This document shows positions 1 through 9,045 of a stretch of DNA of 64,000 nt, piece after piece. Location: positions 1 to 64,000 of the forward strand of contig DXGQ01000053.1 of the NCBI GenBank assembly GCA_019113845.1, read 5' to 3'. A model generated the notes under the pieces. That model was given only the letters and a program-made list of their open reading frames with translations, made no database searches and had not been told where the DNA came from. Source of the stretch: Candidatus Anaerobutyricum avicola (GTDB lineage Bacteria > Bacillota > Clostridia > Lachnospirales > Lachnospiraceae). Within the stretch, counting starts at the first letter, position 1, and every line of letters begins with the position of its first letter. Position numbers and translations under genes: made by a program.

Positions 1-103
1 TTTTGGTTCGTTGAACCGTTTTTAAAAATGAATGTAAAAGAATTTTCAGTTCATGTGTTTCACTGTTCAGTTATCAAGGTCCCTGTCTTGCGACAGCCAT
101 ATT
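1..103 (-). promoter_or_regulatory. rRNA operon leader (5' end of an operon lying beyond the window)
   Basis: Read on the minus strand, this stretch follows the P2 promoter and contains ACCTTGATAACTGAACAG near 65-84. That resembles the conserved antitermination-type segment of clostridial rRNA leaders and 16S-23S spacers. No rRNA coding sequence is inside the window, so the operon itself is inferred to start left of base 1. The assignment rests on the double promoter, the leader-like sequence and the orientation; a strongly expressed tRNA or other stable RNA operon is the alternative. Confidence 0.55.
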
Positions 104-132
104 AGATTATCACATCTTTTCTGGCTTGTCAA
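104..132 (-). promoter_or_regulatory. Strong sigma-A promoter P2 of the putative rRNA operon
   Basis: Minus strand: -35 TTGACA (127-132), exactly 17-bp spacer, -10 TAATCT (104-109). The sequence just after the -10 carries GGCTGTCG, which is nearly repeated after P1 (AGCTGTCG). This suggests duplicated promoter cassettes, as is common in rrn operons. Confidence 0.75.
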
Positions 133-215
133 GAACTTTTTTCATTTTCTTGAAAATTTCTTCTTTCAAGAATTTTGAAGTTCTTGAGAGCACCGCTCTC
201 GCCGACAGCTATGTT

Positions 216-244
216 AGAATACCACAGTGTTTTTCCTTTGTCAA
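216..244 (-). promoter_or_regulatory. Strong sigma-A promoter P1 of the putative rRNA operon, with A/T-rich UP region
   Basis: Minus strand: -35 TTGACA (239-244), 17-bp spacer, -10 TATTCT (216-221). Upstream (245-300) is an A/T-rich tract typical of UP elements. A small hairpin, GAGAGC/GCTCTC (186-200), lies in the transcript between P1 and P2. Confidence 0.72.
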
Positions 245-365
245 CAAGTTTTTTGAATTTGTTAAAAATTATATATTTTATATTTAATTTAGAATATTCT
301 GATAATTATAAGCTGCTTAATTGTACCCTTTTAATCACCTTGAAAGCTGTTTCTCTGGCTGCTTT

Positions 366-419
366 AATAAAAAGGCTGTCCTTCTCATGGCATATAAGCC
401 TCCTGAGTTCGGACAGCCT
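366..419 (-). terminator. Rho-independent terminator of the adenine deaminase gene
   Basis: A 9-bp stem, AGGCTGTCC (373-381) with GGACAGCCT (411-419), is followed on the minus strand by TTTTTATT. It sits directly after the adenine deaminase stop codon. Confidence 0.8.
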
Positions 420-423
420 GTCT

Positions 424-2145
424 TTATGATAGGATAAGAGAAACTATCTTCCCTCTTTTTACATCTATCAATCCCTTATCTGTCAGCTTTAAAGCCGGAC
501 TTACCGGAAGTCCCAGGGTTGCGAAAGACATGATCGGATTATAATGGGCATACCCCAGATTCTCCATACTCTGCCGTACAGCCTTCAGGCTCTGCGCAGT
601 CTCTTTTAATGATTTTTCTGAAAGCAGACCTGCCACAGGGAGGGCCAGCTCTGCAAGGATTTTTCCTTTATCTACTGTAAGGAAACCACCCTGGAGTTCC
701 TGGAGTCTGCAGACCGCCAAAAGCATATCTTCCGGAGAATCCCCTGCAACAAGAAGATTGTGGTGATCATGACAGTAGGTAGTTGCCACTGTCCCATGTT
801 TCATACAGTTCCCGGTCACAAATCCATAGCCGATATTTCCGTTTTTTCCATGACGTTCTATCGCCATAGCCAGCAGACAGCCGCTGCCCTGCCAGTCAAG
901 TTTTCCGTTTTTTACCGCCATAGGCATCAGCTTCTCCCTGGTCTGGGTCCGGTCTCCTGATACTTCCATGGCACGAACCATAACAGAAGTGGCCCCAGCC
1001 GGCGCCGGAATCTCAAAATTTTTCTCTGACAAAGGCGGCAGGATCACACTATTATAAAAATCCTCAGGGAATCTATGGGTTGTCCGTGAGACAGATCCTT
1101 TCCTTCCGGAAAAAATCAATGCCCCGTTCTTAAAAACGTACTCCGGCTGAAAATGGGCCGGATCCCGAAGCAGTTGAAAATCTGCTACAAGCCCCGGAGC
1201 AATTGCGCCCCGGTCATATAAATGCATACGGCGGCTGGGCGTATAGGTAGCACAATAAATTGCCTGCTCCAGAGGAAATCCTTTTTTCACTGCATTCTCC
1301 GCTACCGCATTAAGGTGGCCGGTCTCATAAAGCGTATCTGCCATTGTATCGTCTGTAACAAAACTTACATATTCAAAGAGATTATTCTCTCGAATATAAG
1401 CAATGATCTCCTCCCGGAGCATTTTCTCCTGAAGTTCAAAGAACATACCGTTTTCAATCCGCTGACGTACCTCTTCCAAAGTGTGCTCTGTATGATCCCC
1501 ATTAATCCCCAGATAAAGAAACTTCGCCAGATCCAGCCCTGTTAGAGAGGGACAATGTCCCTCGATCACATAACCTGGCTTTTCTGTGCGCAGGTAGTCC
1601 AGAAAGCGGGTAATTTCCAGCTCATTTTCTTTTATAATCTGCCGGTAGTTCATAATCTCGCCTACACATACCACATCCTTTTCCTCCAGCAGATGCTTCA
1701 TGGCCTGGAAGTCGATCACTCCTCCGGTAGTCTCCAGCTCCCGGCTGGTGGATGGAACACTGCTGGGTATCCCATAATAAATATCAATGGGAGTATCTTC
1801 GGCAGCTGCAATCATCTCCAGTATTCCCCGCATGCCCTTTACATTAGCAATCTCATGGGGTTCTGAAACTATCGTAGTCACGCCGCATCCTGCCAGGAAG
1901 TTACCAAATGGTCCCGGAGTCATCATCGAGCTTTCAATATGCATATGTATGTCAATAAATCCAGGTATCATATACATGCCCCGGGCATCCAGAACTTCCT
2001 CTGCCTGGAAGTCCTGGGATTTTTCCCGGTCGATGTAATAAAATTTTCCCTGCAGGACAGATACATCTGCCGGGACAAATTTTTTCAGGTATGTATTAAA
2101 CACCTGGGCATTCTTAATGAGAAGAGAAACCTTTTCCATTTTCAT
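424..2145 (-). CDS. ade: Adenine deaminase
   Basis: Hydrolyses adenine to hypoxanthine plus ammonia in the cytoplasm, feeding adenine into the IMP/GMP salvage pool. The 573 residues match the usual length of the AdeC family. Visible hallmarks are the metal-binding GFIDIHMHIESS segment near residue 60-75, SEPHEIANVKG, the EGHCPS segment, the Asp-containing FVTDDT, and a C-terminal DHHNLLVAGDS typical of this family. The start is ATG preceded by AGGAAAGGA. The start lies 12 bp after the upstream permease stop, with the ribosome binding site overlapping that stop, so the two genes are co-transcribed. The pair imports and deaminates adenine. A terminator follows at once. Confidence 0.95.
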   Translation of the reverse strand: MKMEKVSLLIKNAQVFNTYLKKFVPADVSVLQGKFYYIDREKSQDFQAEEVLDARGMYMIPGFIDIHMHIESSMMTPGPFGNFLAGCGVTTIVSEPHEIANVKGMRGILEMIAAAEDTPIDIYYGIPSSVPSTSRELETTGGVIDFQAMKHLLEEKDVVCVGEIMNYRQIIKENELEITRFLDYLRTEKPGYVIEGHCPSLTGLDLAKFLYLGINGDHTEHTLEEVRQRIENGMFFELQEKMLREEIIAYIRENNLFEYVSFVTDDTMADTLYETGHLNAVAENAVKKGFPLEQAIYCATYTPSRRMHLYDRGAIAPGLVADFQLLRDPAHFQPEYVFKNGALIFSGRKGSVSRTTHRFPEDFYNSVILPPLSEKNFEIPAPAGATSVMVRAMEVSGDRTQTREKLMPMAVKNGKLDWQGSGCLLAMAIERHGKNGNIGYGFVTGNCMKHGTVATTYCHDHHNLLVAGDSPEDMLLAVCRLQELQGGFLTVDKGKILAELALPVAGLLSEKSLKETAQSLKAVRQSMENLGYAHYNPIMSFATLGLPVSPALKLTDKGLIDVKRGKIVSLILS

Positions 2146-2157
2146 AAGGATCCTTTC

Positions 2158-3462
2158 CTAAATAAGTGTGTAAAAATACAGAAGACAGACTGCTACCATG
2201 ATATACATCACTGGAGACAGTTCTTTGACCTTTCCGGCAGCGATCTTCATAATGAAGTAGGCCGGAATTGCGGCACAGATACCATTTGCAATATTATTGG
2301 CGAAAATTGTAAATGCAATGCAGATAAAGGCCGGAACTGCTTCTGTCAGATCTTCATAATGGATCTTGCTCATGCTGCTCAGCATGTTAATGCCGATAAA
2401 GATAAGGATGGGGCCTGTAGCTGCAGAGGGAATGATCAGCGCAAGAGGAGAAAGAAAAAGAGACAGTGCAAAAAAGATACTGGTAAAGATAACTGTAAGT
2501 CCCGTTTTTCCTCCAGCTTCAACACCTGCAGAGGATTCCAGATAGGTAGTCATACTGGGCATGCCAAAAAGCGCCCCGAAACTGGTAGCAATGGCATCTA
2601 CTTTAAAGCACTTATCAATCCCCGGAAGATTGCCGTCTTCATCCAGATATCCAGCTTTGGCTCCTACGCCAAGCACTGTACCGAAAGTAGAAAAAAAGTC
2701 TGGTATAAATAAGGCAATAAGGAACGGAATATAGGCAAAATCCAATGCCCCGATAAAATCAATATTCATAAATTGGCTGCCAATGCCTGCCGGAAGGGAA
2801 AATGGCGAAGAAGGCAGTTCTGTAACTCCGAAAGGAATTCCGATCACTGTGGTAATTAAAATAGCAAGGATCATGCCTCCGGGAACATTTCTCGTCCGGA
2901 TCACCAGAAGAATGATAAAGCCGATAACAGCTACAATAACAGATGGGGAAGCCAGATCCCCGAAAGCCAGGTTGTTCTTATCGGCATCTGCCACAATCAG
3001 TCCGCAGTTCTTAGCTCCCAGAAGAGCAATAAAGAGTCCTATGCCGGCACTGACAGCCTGCTTTAAGCTCACCGGAATCGTCCGTACCACTGCTTCCCGC
3101 AGCCCCAGGAAAGAAATAAGGATAAAAAGAACTCCGCTCCAGAATATGACCCCGGCAGCTACAGGCGCACTGATACCCTCATTAGAAATCATAGAAGCCA
3201 CAATACCAACACTTCCAAGTCCCGGAGCAAGAGCGAAAGGACGGTTGGTATAAAAAGCCATAGCACAGGTAGTAAGAATGATCAGAAGGATCATAGCCGT
3301 GAACATTACGTTCCGGTCCAATCCTGCATTTCCCAGGAGACTGGGAACCGTTGCCAGTACATAAGCCATAGTTACAAAAGTAGTAAGTCCTGCCAGCAGC
3401 TCTGTTTTTACATTTGTGCCGTAGGAAGACAGCTGAAATTGTTTTTCAAGCCATTTTTTCAT
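2158..3462 (-). CDS. NCS2-family adenine/guanine/hypoxanthine permease (AzgA/PbuG type)
   Basis: A 434-aa polytopic membrane protein. The N-terminal pattern, with an ELLAGLTTFVTMAYV segment and then NRPFALAPGLG, and the later EDGNLPG, SMTTYLESSAGVEAGGKTGLT and NIANGI segments are characteristic of the AzgA/PbuG branch of nucleobase:cation symporters. About 12-13 hydrophobic segments are readable. It is first gene of a two-gene operon with adenine deaminase, so adenine is the probable substrate, though hypoxanthine and guanine are normal substrates in this branch. The ATG is preceded by AAGAAGGAG. It is divergent from a LysR-type gene. No purine riboswitch is visible in the 157 bp between them. 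Confidence 0.9.
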   Translation of the reverse strand: MKKWLEKQFQLSSYGTNVKTELLAGLTTFVTMAYVLATVPSLLGNAGLDRNVMFTAMILLIILTTCAMAFYTNRPFALAPGLGSVGIVASMISNEGISAPVAAGVIFWSGVLFILISFLGLREAVVRTIPVSLKQAVSAGIGLFIALLGAKNCGLIVADADKNNLAFGDLASPSVIVAVIGFIILLVIRTRNVPGGMILAILITTVIGIPFGVTELPSSPFSLPAGIGSQFMNIDFIGALDFAYIPFLIALFIPDFFSTFGTVLGVGAKAGYLDEDGNLPGIDKCFKVDAIATSFGALFGMPSMTTYLESSAGVEAGGKTGLTVIFTSIFFALSLFLSPLALIIPSAATGPILIFIGINMLSSMSKIHYEDLTEAVPAFICIAFTIFANNIANGICAAIPAYFIMKIAAGKVKELSPVMYIMVAVCLLYFYTLI

Positions 3463-3515
3463 TAGTAGTACACTCCTTCTTCTTTATATTGTCAGGACAA
3501 AGCAGGAAAACCCCT

Positions 3516-3544
3516 TTGACCCTAAACTTCTTCTATTGTAAAAT
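3516..3544 (+). promoter_or_regulatory. Promoter of the LysR-family gene
   Basis: Plus strand: -35 TTGACC (3516-3521), 17-bp spacer, -10 TAAAAT (3539-3544), about 75 bp before the ATG at 3620. The divergent permease promoter must overlap this region, but no equally clear minus-strand promoter is seen. Confidence 0.6.
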
Positions 3545-3619
3545 AGGAGAAAGAAATGTGTCCAATTCATATTTTTCAGAAAAATTATGCCAAAATGGAA
3601 TAAAGAAGGGGGAGGCCAA

Positions 3620-4528
3620 ATGAATTTTCAGGAATTGAATTATGCGTTGAGTATTGCCAGATACCAGAATCTTACAAAAGCCGCAGAAGAGTTGTATATC
3701 TCTCAGCCCACTCTGAGCAAATGTCTGCAGAAGCTGGAACGGGAAATGGGCGGCAAGCTTTTTAGCCGCAGCGGAAATACCTACGTCCCGACTTATCTGG
3801 GACGCAGATATCTGGAATACGCCAGAAAGGTGCTGGCGCTGAATCAGGATTGGGAACGGGAGCTCAAAGATATGAATGCCTGTATGGATGGAGAATTGAA
3901 TATCGCTTTTCCTCTGATGCGCAGTTCCTGTATGGTACCTTCTATTATGAAGGTGTTTCATAAAAAATATCCCGGTGTCCGGGTGAATTTTATGGAGGAG
4001 GCCCATGCCATTCAGGAGAAGCTTCTTTTAAATGATGAACTGGATTTTGGAATCTTCAACGAGACAAGGCCTCACCCCAAACTTTCTTATGAAACACTGC
4101 TTAGGGAAGAGATACTCCTGGTAATGCCTCCGAATCACCCTATGGCGGGCCGGGGTATAAAAAGATCTGAAATGAAGCATCTCTGGATGGACCTGAGACT
4201 TCTGGAAAAAGAAGAATTTATCCTTCATTTTCCTGATCAGACCACTGGTCAGCTTGCTCTGGAGCTTTTTGAAACCTGGGGTATAAAACCTCAAGTCTCT
4301 GTCCGCACCAGAAATACAGAAACCAGCGTCCGGCTTTGCATGGAAGGTATGGGATTATGTTTTGTGCCGGAAACTTATATTAAAAATATGCACTTTGATA
4401 CCCCTCCCGCCTGTTTTACCGTGGGAGAGAAGGGCGTCTTCAGCACCCTCACCATTGCCAGCAGAAAAGGCGCCTATCTTCCCTCCTACGCCCAGGACTT
4501 TATCAAAATTGCCCAGGAACAGCTATAA
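3620..4528 (+). CDS. LysR-family transcriptional regulator
   Basis: Start chosen at ATG 3620 because AAGGGGGAGG lies just before it; an upstream in-frame ATG at 3587 has no ribosome binding site. The product (302 aa) has the N-terminal winged helix of the family, with a QNLTKAAEELYISQPTLSK segment in its first 40 residues, and a type-2 periplasmic-binding-like effector domain from about 90 to the end. It is divergent from the adenine permease-deaminase operon, which it may control, and its 3' end overlaps the stop of the convergent hydrolase gene by 6 bp. Effector unknown. Confidence 0.88.
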   Translation: MNFQELNYALSIARYQNLTKAAEELYISQPTLSKCLQKLEREMGGKLFSRSGNTYVPTYLGRRYLEYARKVLALNQDWERELKDMNACMDGELNIAFPLMRSSCMVPSIMKVFHKKYPGVRVNFMEEAHAIQEKLLLNDELDFGIFNETRPHPKLSYETLLREEILLVMPPNHPMAGRGIKRSEMKHLWMDLRLLEKEEFILHFPDQTTGQLALELFETWGIKPQVSVRTRNTETSVRLCMEGMGLCFVPETYIKNMHFDTPPACFTVGEKGVFSTLTIASRKGAYLPSYAQDFIKIAQEQL

Positions 4529-6676
4529 AACCTGGTTTCCGCACTGTCTCTCCCTGAAAAATTCTATTCTGGAAGGAGTATCCCCTCCCCAGTGGATTTT
4601 GATTTTGGCTTTCTGAACTTTATCACTGTCAAACCCTTCTTCGGTATTGCTGTTAGGGAAGATAAAATTCTCTCCGCTGGATGTTATGGTAAGTCGAATC
4701 CTATGGCCTTCCCGGAAGGTGTTGGAAATCTTAGTCGTACGGATTCTTATAGGATAAACTTTCCCCTCTTCCATATACTGAGGATGTTCAAATCCATTTC
4801 TGTATTTGGCTCCCAGGACTCCATCCGCCAGTTTCACAGATTTTCCCTGCTCGTCCACATCGGTGATCCTCACGAAGAAATCTGTGTCCGGACAGTCGCA
4901 GGATGCATAAAGCAGCACGGACAGTTCTCCGGTTATGGTCACAGGGCTGGACAGTTTCTCTGTAGTAAAGGAAAGGATATCCTCCCGCTTTTCCTCCTTG
5001 GTATAATCCTCCGGTACTTCCAGCTCATTTTCCGACATATCCACCAGATGTACTGCAGGATTCTCTGGATCGTAGGTGTATTCCTCTGCGCCCTTTTCCT
5101 CACCAAAGGCAGCCGTCAGCCTTCCCTTGCCGCAGTTCTCCCTGTCTCCTTTTGCAGGAGCTTGTCCCCCTGCCAGATACAGCTTCTCTGATACCGTATT
5201 TTCGGGGGGCCAGTTCTCAGCACTTTTCCAGCAGCCTTCTCCCAGAGTGTAATATTCCACAGCCGGAGTCTTCTCAATACCATTTTCCGCGCCTTTTAAG
5301 AAGTGTTCCAGCCACATCATGCAAAGCATATCCACATCATATCGAAGGGCGTCTTCACCCATATAGATATTGTGAATATCGTAATCTGCATTGCCGCTGT
5401 GCTTCCACGGCCCCAGAACTGCCTTCCAGGTTCCCTTTGGCCAGGTTTTCACAAGCTCCAGAGCCTCTGTGGTTCCCATGCCGTTGTCATCAAACCAGCC
5501 GGAAAGGATCAGGGCCGGCACCGGATTGCCCTGATACCGGGCCTTCCAGTTATTCTTCTTCCAGAATTGGTCCATATCCCTGTGCTCCAGCCATTTTGTG
5601 AGGAAGTCCACCTCATGGCCTAAAGCGATTTTGGGAATGTCCTTCAGAGGACGGATTTTCAGGATCTCGTCCCAGTTCTCCTGAGCCATAAGCTCTGGCC
5701 GCATCTGACGCTCTGCCATGGCAAATCCCCAGGCCAGCATGCCCGAATTAAAGCAGCCGCCTCTCCTGGGAATGTCCACAAAAGCACTGCCGGCGCAGAC
5801 ACTGCTTAACATAGCCTTCAGATGAGGATTTCCACTGGCTGCTGCCGCCCACTGCACATAGCCCAGGTAGGAGCCTCCCGTCATGCTCACCTGGCCGTCG
5901 CTCCAGGGCTGAGCAGCAATCCAGTTCAAAGTGTCATCTCCATCCTCCACTTCAAAATGCTGGGGCAGCCATTCTCCTGTACTGTCCTCCCGTCCTCTGG
6001 TGTCCTGGATCACCACAGCATAGCCTCTTTGGACAAAGCGCCAGTAGACCTCTGTGCCCTTGGATTTTCCATAGGGAGTCCGCACCAGGACAGCAGGGCA
6101 TTTTTCCTGGATTCCCAGGGGCAGGTACACATCTGTAGCCAGCCTTTCCCCGTCTCTGGTGGTCACATAAAAGGTTTTGGGCTGAGACACCGGCCATACC
6201 GGCCCAGGCTGGAATTCTTCCCATTCCGGATTCTGCCGGGGATATACTTTTTTCCACTCACTCAGCACTGTCTTTTCTTCCCAGCCTTTTTTCACCAGCA
6301 CTCCTACTGCATCTCTGGCGCTCATGAGCACAGCATAGATTCCTTTCCCGTCAAAGAAAAGGTCCTTGGGGAACTTCTGGTGCCGCTGGAAATAGCTCTC
6401 CCCCCTGCGGCAGGTAAACGCTTCTCCTTTGCCCGTCACAAAACCTGCCGGAGCTTTTCTAATATTTTCTTCATACTCACTTTTTTCCTCAAAGAACTCC
6501 AGCAGATCCCTGCTGCACAGCTTCTGGAAAAAGAGACTTTCTTCCTGAGTAAAGGGCTTCTCCTGCCCCCATTTTCCTGTATATACGTCTAAAAGAGAAA
6601 CGGTCTTTGTTTCTTGTTCTTCATAAATCTTTCCATATAAAATACCGGAAAGATAAAAATCCCACTGTGTTTTCAT
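4523..6676 (-). CDS. CocE/NonD-type alpha/beta-hydrolase (X-Pro dipeptidyl-peptidase S15 family)
   Basis: A 717-aa protein. Residues roughly 175-450 form the S15 catalytic domain: TRDGERLATDVYLP, an oxyanion segment VLVRTPYGK, DTRGREDSTG, and the nucleophile elbow TGGSYLG with the catalytic Ser. A C-terminal jelly-roll domain (PepX_C type) is suggested by the SSPVTITGEL and ADGVLGAKYRNGF region. The extra N-terminal ~170 residues are not recognised. No signal peptide is seen, so it is probably cytoplasmic. It is the last gene of an operon with DUF819 and dipeptide epimerase genes (gap of 3 bp to DUF819), which points to hydrolysis of imported peptides or acylated amino acids. Exact substrate unknown. 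Confidence 0.82.
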   Translation of the reverse strand: MKTQWDFYLSGILYGKIYEEQETKTVSLLDVYTGKWGQEKPFTQEESLFFQKLCSRDLLEFFEEKSEYEENIRKAPAGFVTGKGEAFTCRRGESYFQRHQKFPKDLFFDGKGIYAVLMSARDAVGVLVKKGWEEKTVLSEWKKVYPRQNPEWEEFQPGPVWPVSQPKTFYVTTRDGERLATDVYLPLGIQEKCPAVLVRTPYGKSKGTEVYWRFVQRGYAVVIQDTRGREDSTGEWLPQHFEVEDGDDTLNWIAAQPWSDGQVSMTGGSYLGYVQWAAAASGNPHLKAMLSSVCAGSAFVDIPRRGGCFNSGMLAWGFAMAERQMRPELMAQENWDEILKIRPLKDIPKIALGHEVDFLTKWLEHRDMDQFWKKNNWKARYQGNPVPALILSGWFDDNGMGTTEALELVKTWPKGTWKAVLGPWKHSGNADYDIHNIYMGEDALRYDVDMLCMMWLEHFLKGAENGIEKTPAVEYYTLGEGCWKSAENWPPENTVSEKLYLAGGQAPAKGDRENCGKGRLTAAFGEEKGAEEYTYDPENPAVHLVDMSENELEVPEDYTKEEKREDILSFTTEKLSSPVTITGELSVLLYASCDCPDTDFFVRITDVDEQGKSVKLADGVLGAKYRNGFEHPQYMEEGKVYPIRIRTTKISNTFREGHRIRLTITSSGENFIFPNSNTEEGFDSDKVQKAKIKIHWGGDTPSRIEFFRERQCGNQVL

Positions 6677-6679
6677 ATT

Positions 6680-7843
6680 TTATGCCCCCGTGATCATACG
6701 GATCAGATACGCAACTGCGATTCCCACATAGTTTCCACAGACGCCGCCGATAACGCCCATGAGCATCCCCACGCTTACCAGGCTTTTCCACCTTGCTCCT
6801 GAAGCTACCAGGGAGGAAGTGGTGCCGTCAGCGATAGCTCCCACAATTCCCAGAAGCACATACTCATATCGGATCTTTAAAAGTCTGGTAATGAGTACAT
6901 GCAGGAGCAGACTTCCTGCAATAACGCAGAGGCAGAACAGGGTAATCGTAGCTGCTGAGGTCAGGAATCCCTTAATATTTACAGAGAATCCCACAATAAC
7001 AAGATACATCATTCCAAAGAACAATCCAAGGTTCATCGCTCCCCGGAGCTGCCGCACAGCCGGCACCTGGGCCACAATAATGGAAATAGTAGAAATCAAA
7101 AGGATCCTTCCTGCACTGGCAAAATCTGCGCTCATAAAGCTGGAAAGCTTTGTGGAAACTGCTACCACTGAAACGGCAATCGCCAGCAAAATGGCAATCT
7201 CTTTAATGCTCCATTCCTCCGAGGCCATAAGCTCCTTCTGGCTGCCGTCTCCTTCCAGTTCCTCGTCTGTAAAGGAATAAGGCCAGAATTTCTGAAATTT
7301 CTTAGAATTTTTCATCAAGGCAGGAGCCAGGAACATCAGCACTAAAGTAGGCATTCCCACTACATAGTCCGCTGCATTGGCTGCCGCAATAGTTGAGGCC
7401 GAAGCATTTAATCCTGTGGCAATGGCCGTCAGGTTAGAACTTCCTCCGGTATATGTTCCTACGAACATACCTGCTACCTTCCAGCCTTCATCTATAGAAT
7501 CTGCAAAGATACAGCCGAAAATAAAAGCTACAATGCTCACACTGAAGATCGCACAGAAAATAGCAATCAAAGGCTGTTTCGACATCTTTATAATACTTTT
7601 GAGATCCACATTCATCAGATAAAGGGACATGGAAATGGGAATACAATAGGTTGACAAAGTGCCGTATACTTCGCTGCTCTCCGGCACGATCTTCAGGTTC
7701 ACCAATAAGATTCCCAGAATAATCACAATAAGGGCAGGACCTATCATCTTACATGGTTTAAATCTCTGGGCCCAGAAGTCAAAAGCCACCAGGCATAAAA
7801 TCACCGCCAGCACGGCATCTGTTGATTGAAATATTGGAAACAT
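6680..7843 (-). CDS. DUF819 family integral membrane protein (YjcL-like), probable transporter
   Basis: A 387-aa protein with about 10-11 hydrophobic segments in two halves separated by a charged loop around residues 185-215. The family-typical conserved patches GTYTGGSSNLTAIATG and DGTTSSLVASGARWKSL are present, one in each half, suggesting a pseudo-symmetrical transporter fold. It is sandwiched between a dipeptide epimerase and an S15-type hydrolase, so uptake of cell-wall-derived dipeptides or D/L-amino-acid compounds is a reasonable inference. The function of the family is not established by sequence alone. Confidence 0.85.
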   Translation of the reverse strand: MFPIFQSTDAVLAVILCLVAFDFWAQRFKPCKMIGPALIVIILGILLVNLKIVPESSEVYGTLSTYCIPISMSLYLMNVDLKSIIKMSKQPLIAIFCAIFSVSIVAFIFGCIFADSIDEGWKVAGMFVGTYTGGSSNLTAIATGLNASASTIAAANAADYVVGMPTLVLMFLAPALMKNSKKFQKFWPYSFTDEELEGDGSQKELMASEEWSIKEIAILLAIAVSVVAVSTKLSSFMSADFASAGRILLISTISIIVAQVPAVRQLRGAMNLGLFFGMMYLVIVGFSVNIKGFLTSAATITLFCLCVIAGSLLLHVLITRLLKIRYEYVLLGIVGAIADGTTSSLVASGARWKSLVSVGMLMGVIGGVCGNYVGIAVAYLIRMITGA

Positions 7844-7861
7844 GTCTCTCTCCTCCTGTCC

Positions 7862-8938
7862 TTAAAATGTGATATCAAGCCCCAGTCCAGGTCTGTCCAG
7901 CAGACGGAACATATCCTGGTCTCTTTCAAAGCCTCCCGGCATTCCTGTATCGCCGTCCTTATAATACAGGAAGCTGTCACAGTCTGCTTCCGTAATATTC
8001 TTCTTTGCTGCCACCAGGCTCAGTCCGGCGGTAATGGCAATCTTAGTCTCCATCATACAGCCCACCATACAGGTTACTCCGAAGCTTTCTCCAATGGCAC
8101 TGATCTGGGCGCCTCTGTAAAGTCCGCCGCATTTCATCAGCTTAATATTCATAATATCTGCAGCCTCTGCCTTACAGATCCTGGCAGCATCTCTCGTGGT
8201 ATGTACAGATTCGTCCAGCATCAGCTGGATTCCCCCGCCCTGCCTTCTAAGTCTGGCTGCACCGTCCACATCCCAGTCAGGAAGGCATTGTTCAATAGCT
8301 TCAACCCCGTATTTCTTCATTTCTATGAGCATAGAAGAAGCCTGGGTGAAATTATAACCCTGGTTTGCATCTACTCTCAGACGGATATCCGGTCCTACTG
8401 CCCTGCGGATAAGCTCCAGGGTCTGCAAGTCCTCCTGAGGACAGATTCCGGCTTTGATCTTCAGGATCCGGTAGCCTAAATCCTTAACATAGTGCTCTGC
8501 TGTGGCTGCCATTTTCTCCGGGGCGCTTATTCCTATGGTAATGTCATTCTGAACTTCACTCTGATATCCTCCCAGTACCCGGTACAAGGGCTGATTCATA
8601 ACCTTGCCCTTCAGGTCATAGAGAGCAATATCAATAGCGCATTTGGCAGAGCCGTTTCCATGGACCAGTCCATCCATCATAGCATGGGCTTTCTCAATAT
8701 CCAGAGGATTCATACCGATAAGCCCCTGGCGAAACATCTGCAGCACCTCCAGACACCCTTCTGTGGTTTCTCCGGTTACCGGAGCGAAAGGAGCCGCCTC
8801 CCCGTAACCCACGTAACCTTCATCTGTCTCTACCTTCACAATAATGCTCACCGTGTGGCTTACTTCTGCGAAAGCTACCTTAAAAGGCTCTGTCAGCTCA
8901 ATGGAAAACTTCTCCATCTTCACGTCTGTAATTTTCAT
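7862..8938 (-). CDS. Dipeptide epimerase (enolase superfamily, Ala-Glu epimerase-like)
   Basis: A 358-aa enolase-superfamily enzyme. The capping domain covers about 1-125 and the barrel 130-350. Catalytic and metal-site residues can be placed: K160-x-K162 (LKIKAG), D190 (VDANQGY), E216, D242-E243 (LDES) and K266 in NIKLMKCGG. This K-x-K / K pair with two-base chemistry is the signature of dipeptide epimerases, which equilibrate L-Ala-D-Glu with L-Ala-L-Glu so that murein peptides can be catabolised. It is first gene of the operon, with AGGAGG before the ATG and a strong promoter at 8994-9022. Muconate/o-succinylbenzoate-type activities cannot be excluded. Confidence 0.85.
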   Translation of the reverse strand: MKITDVKMEKFSIELTEPFKVAFAEVSHTVSIIVKVETDEGYVGYGEAAPFAPVTGETTEGCLEVLQMFRQGLIGMNPLDIEKAHAMMDGLVHGNGSAKCAIDIALYDLKGKVMNQPLYRVLGGYQSEVQNDITIGISAPEKMAATAEHYVKDLGYRILKIKAGICPQEDLQTLELIRRAVGPDIRLRVDANQGYNFTQASSMLIEMKKYGVEAIEQCLPDWDVDGAARLRRQGGGIQLMLDESVHTTRDAARICKAEAADIMNIKLMKCGGLYRGAQISAIGESFGVTCMVGCMMETKIAITAGLSLVAAKKNITEADCDSFLYYKDGDTGMPGGFERDQDMFRLLDRPGLGLDITF

Positions 8939-8993
8939 GTTTTCCTCCTTATAATTTTATAAATACTGTATTTCATCGCATATATTGCATAAG

Positions 8994-9022
8994 ATTTTAC
9001 TATTTATAAAACTCTTTGTCAA
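8994..9022 (-). promoter_or_regulatory. Promoter of the dipeptide-catabolism operon
   Basis: Minus strand: perfect -35 TTGACA (9017-9022), 17-bp spacer, -10 TAAAAT (8994-8999). A 16-bp palindrome lies 8 bp upstream of the -35. Confidence 0.75.
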
Positions 9023-9029
9023 TCTAAAG

Positions 9030-9045
9030 CAATGAAATTTCATTG
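9030..9045. promoter_or_regulatory. 16-bp perfect palindrome, probable operator between divergent promoters
   Basis: CAATGAAATTTCATTG is a perfect inverted repeat. It overlaps the -35 of the XRE-cupin gene and lies just upstream of the -35 of the epimerase operon, so one bound dimer could control both. The adjacent XRE-cupin protein is the obvious candidate; this is inference. Confidence 0.55.

Noticed and set aside
2158..3619. Purine riboswitch upstream of the adenine permease
   Set aside because: The 157-bp divergent region lacks the conserved three-way-junction strings of the purine aptamer.
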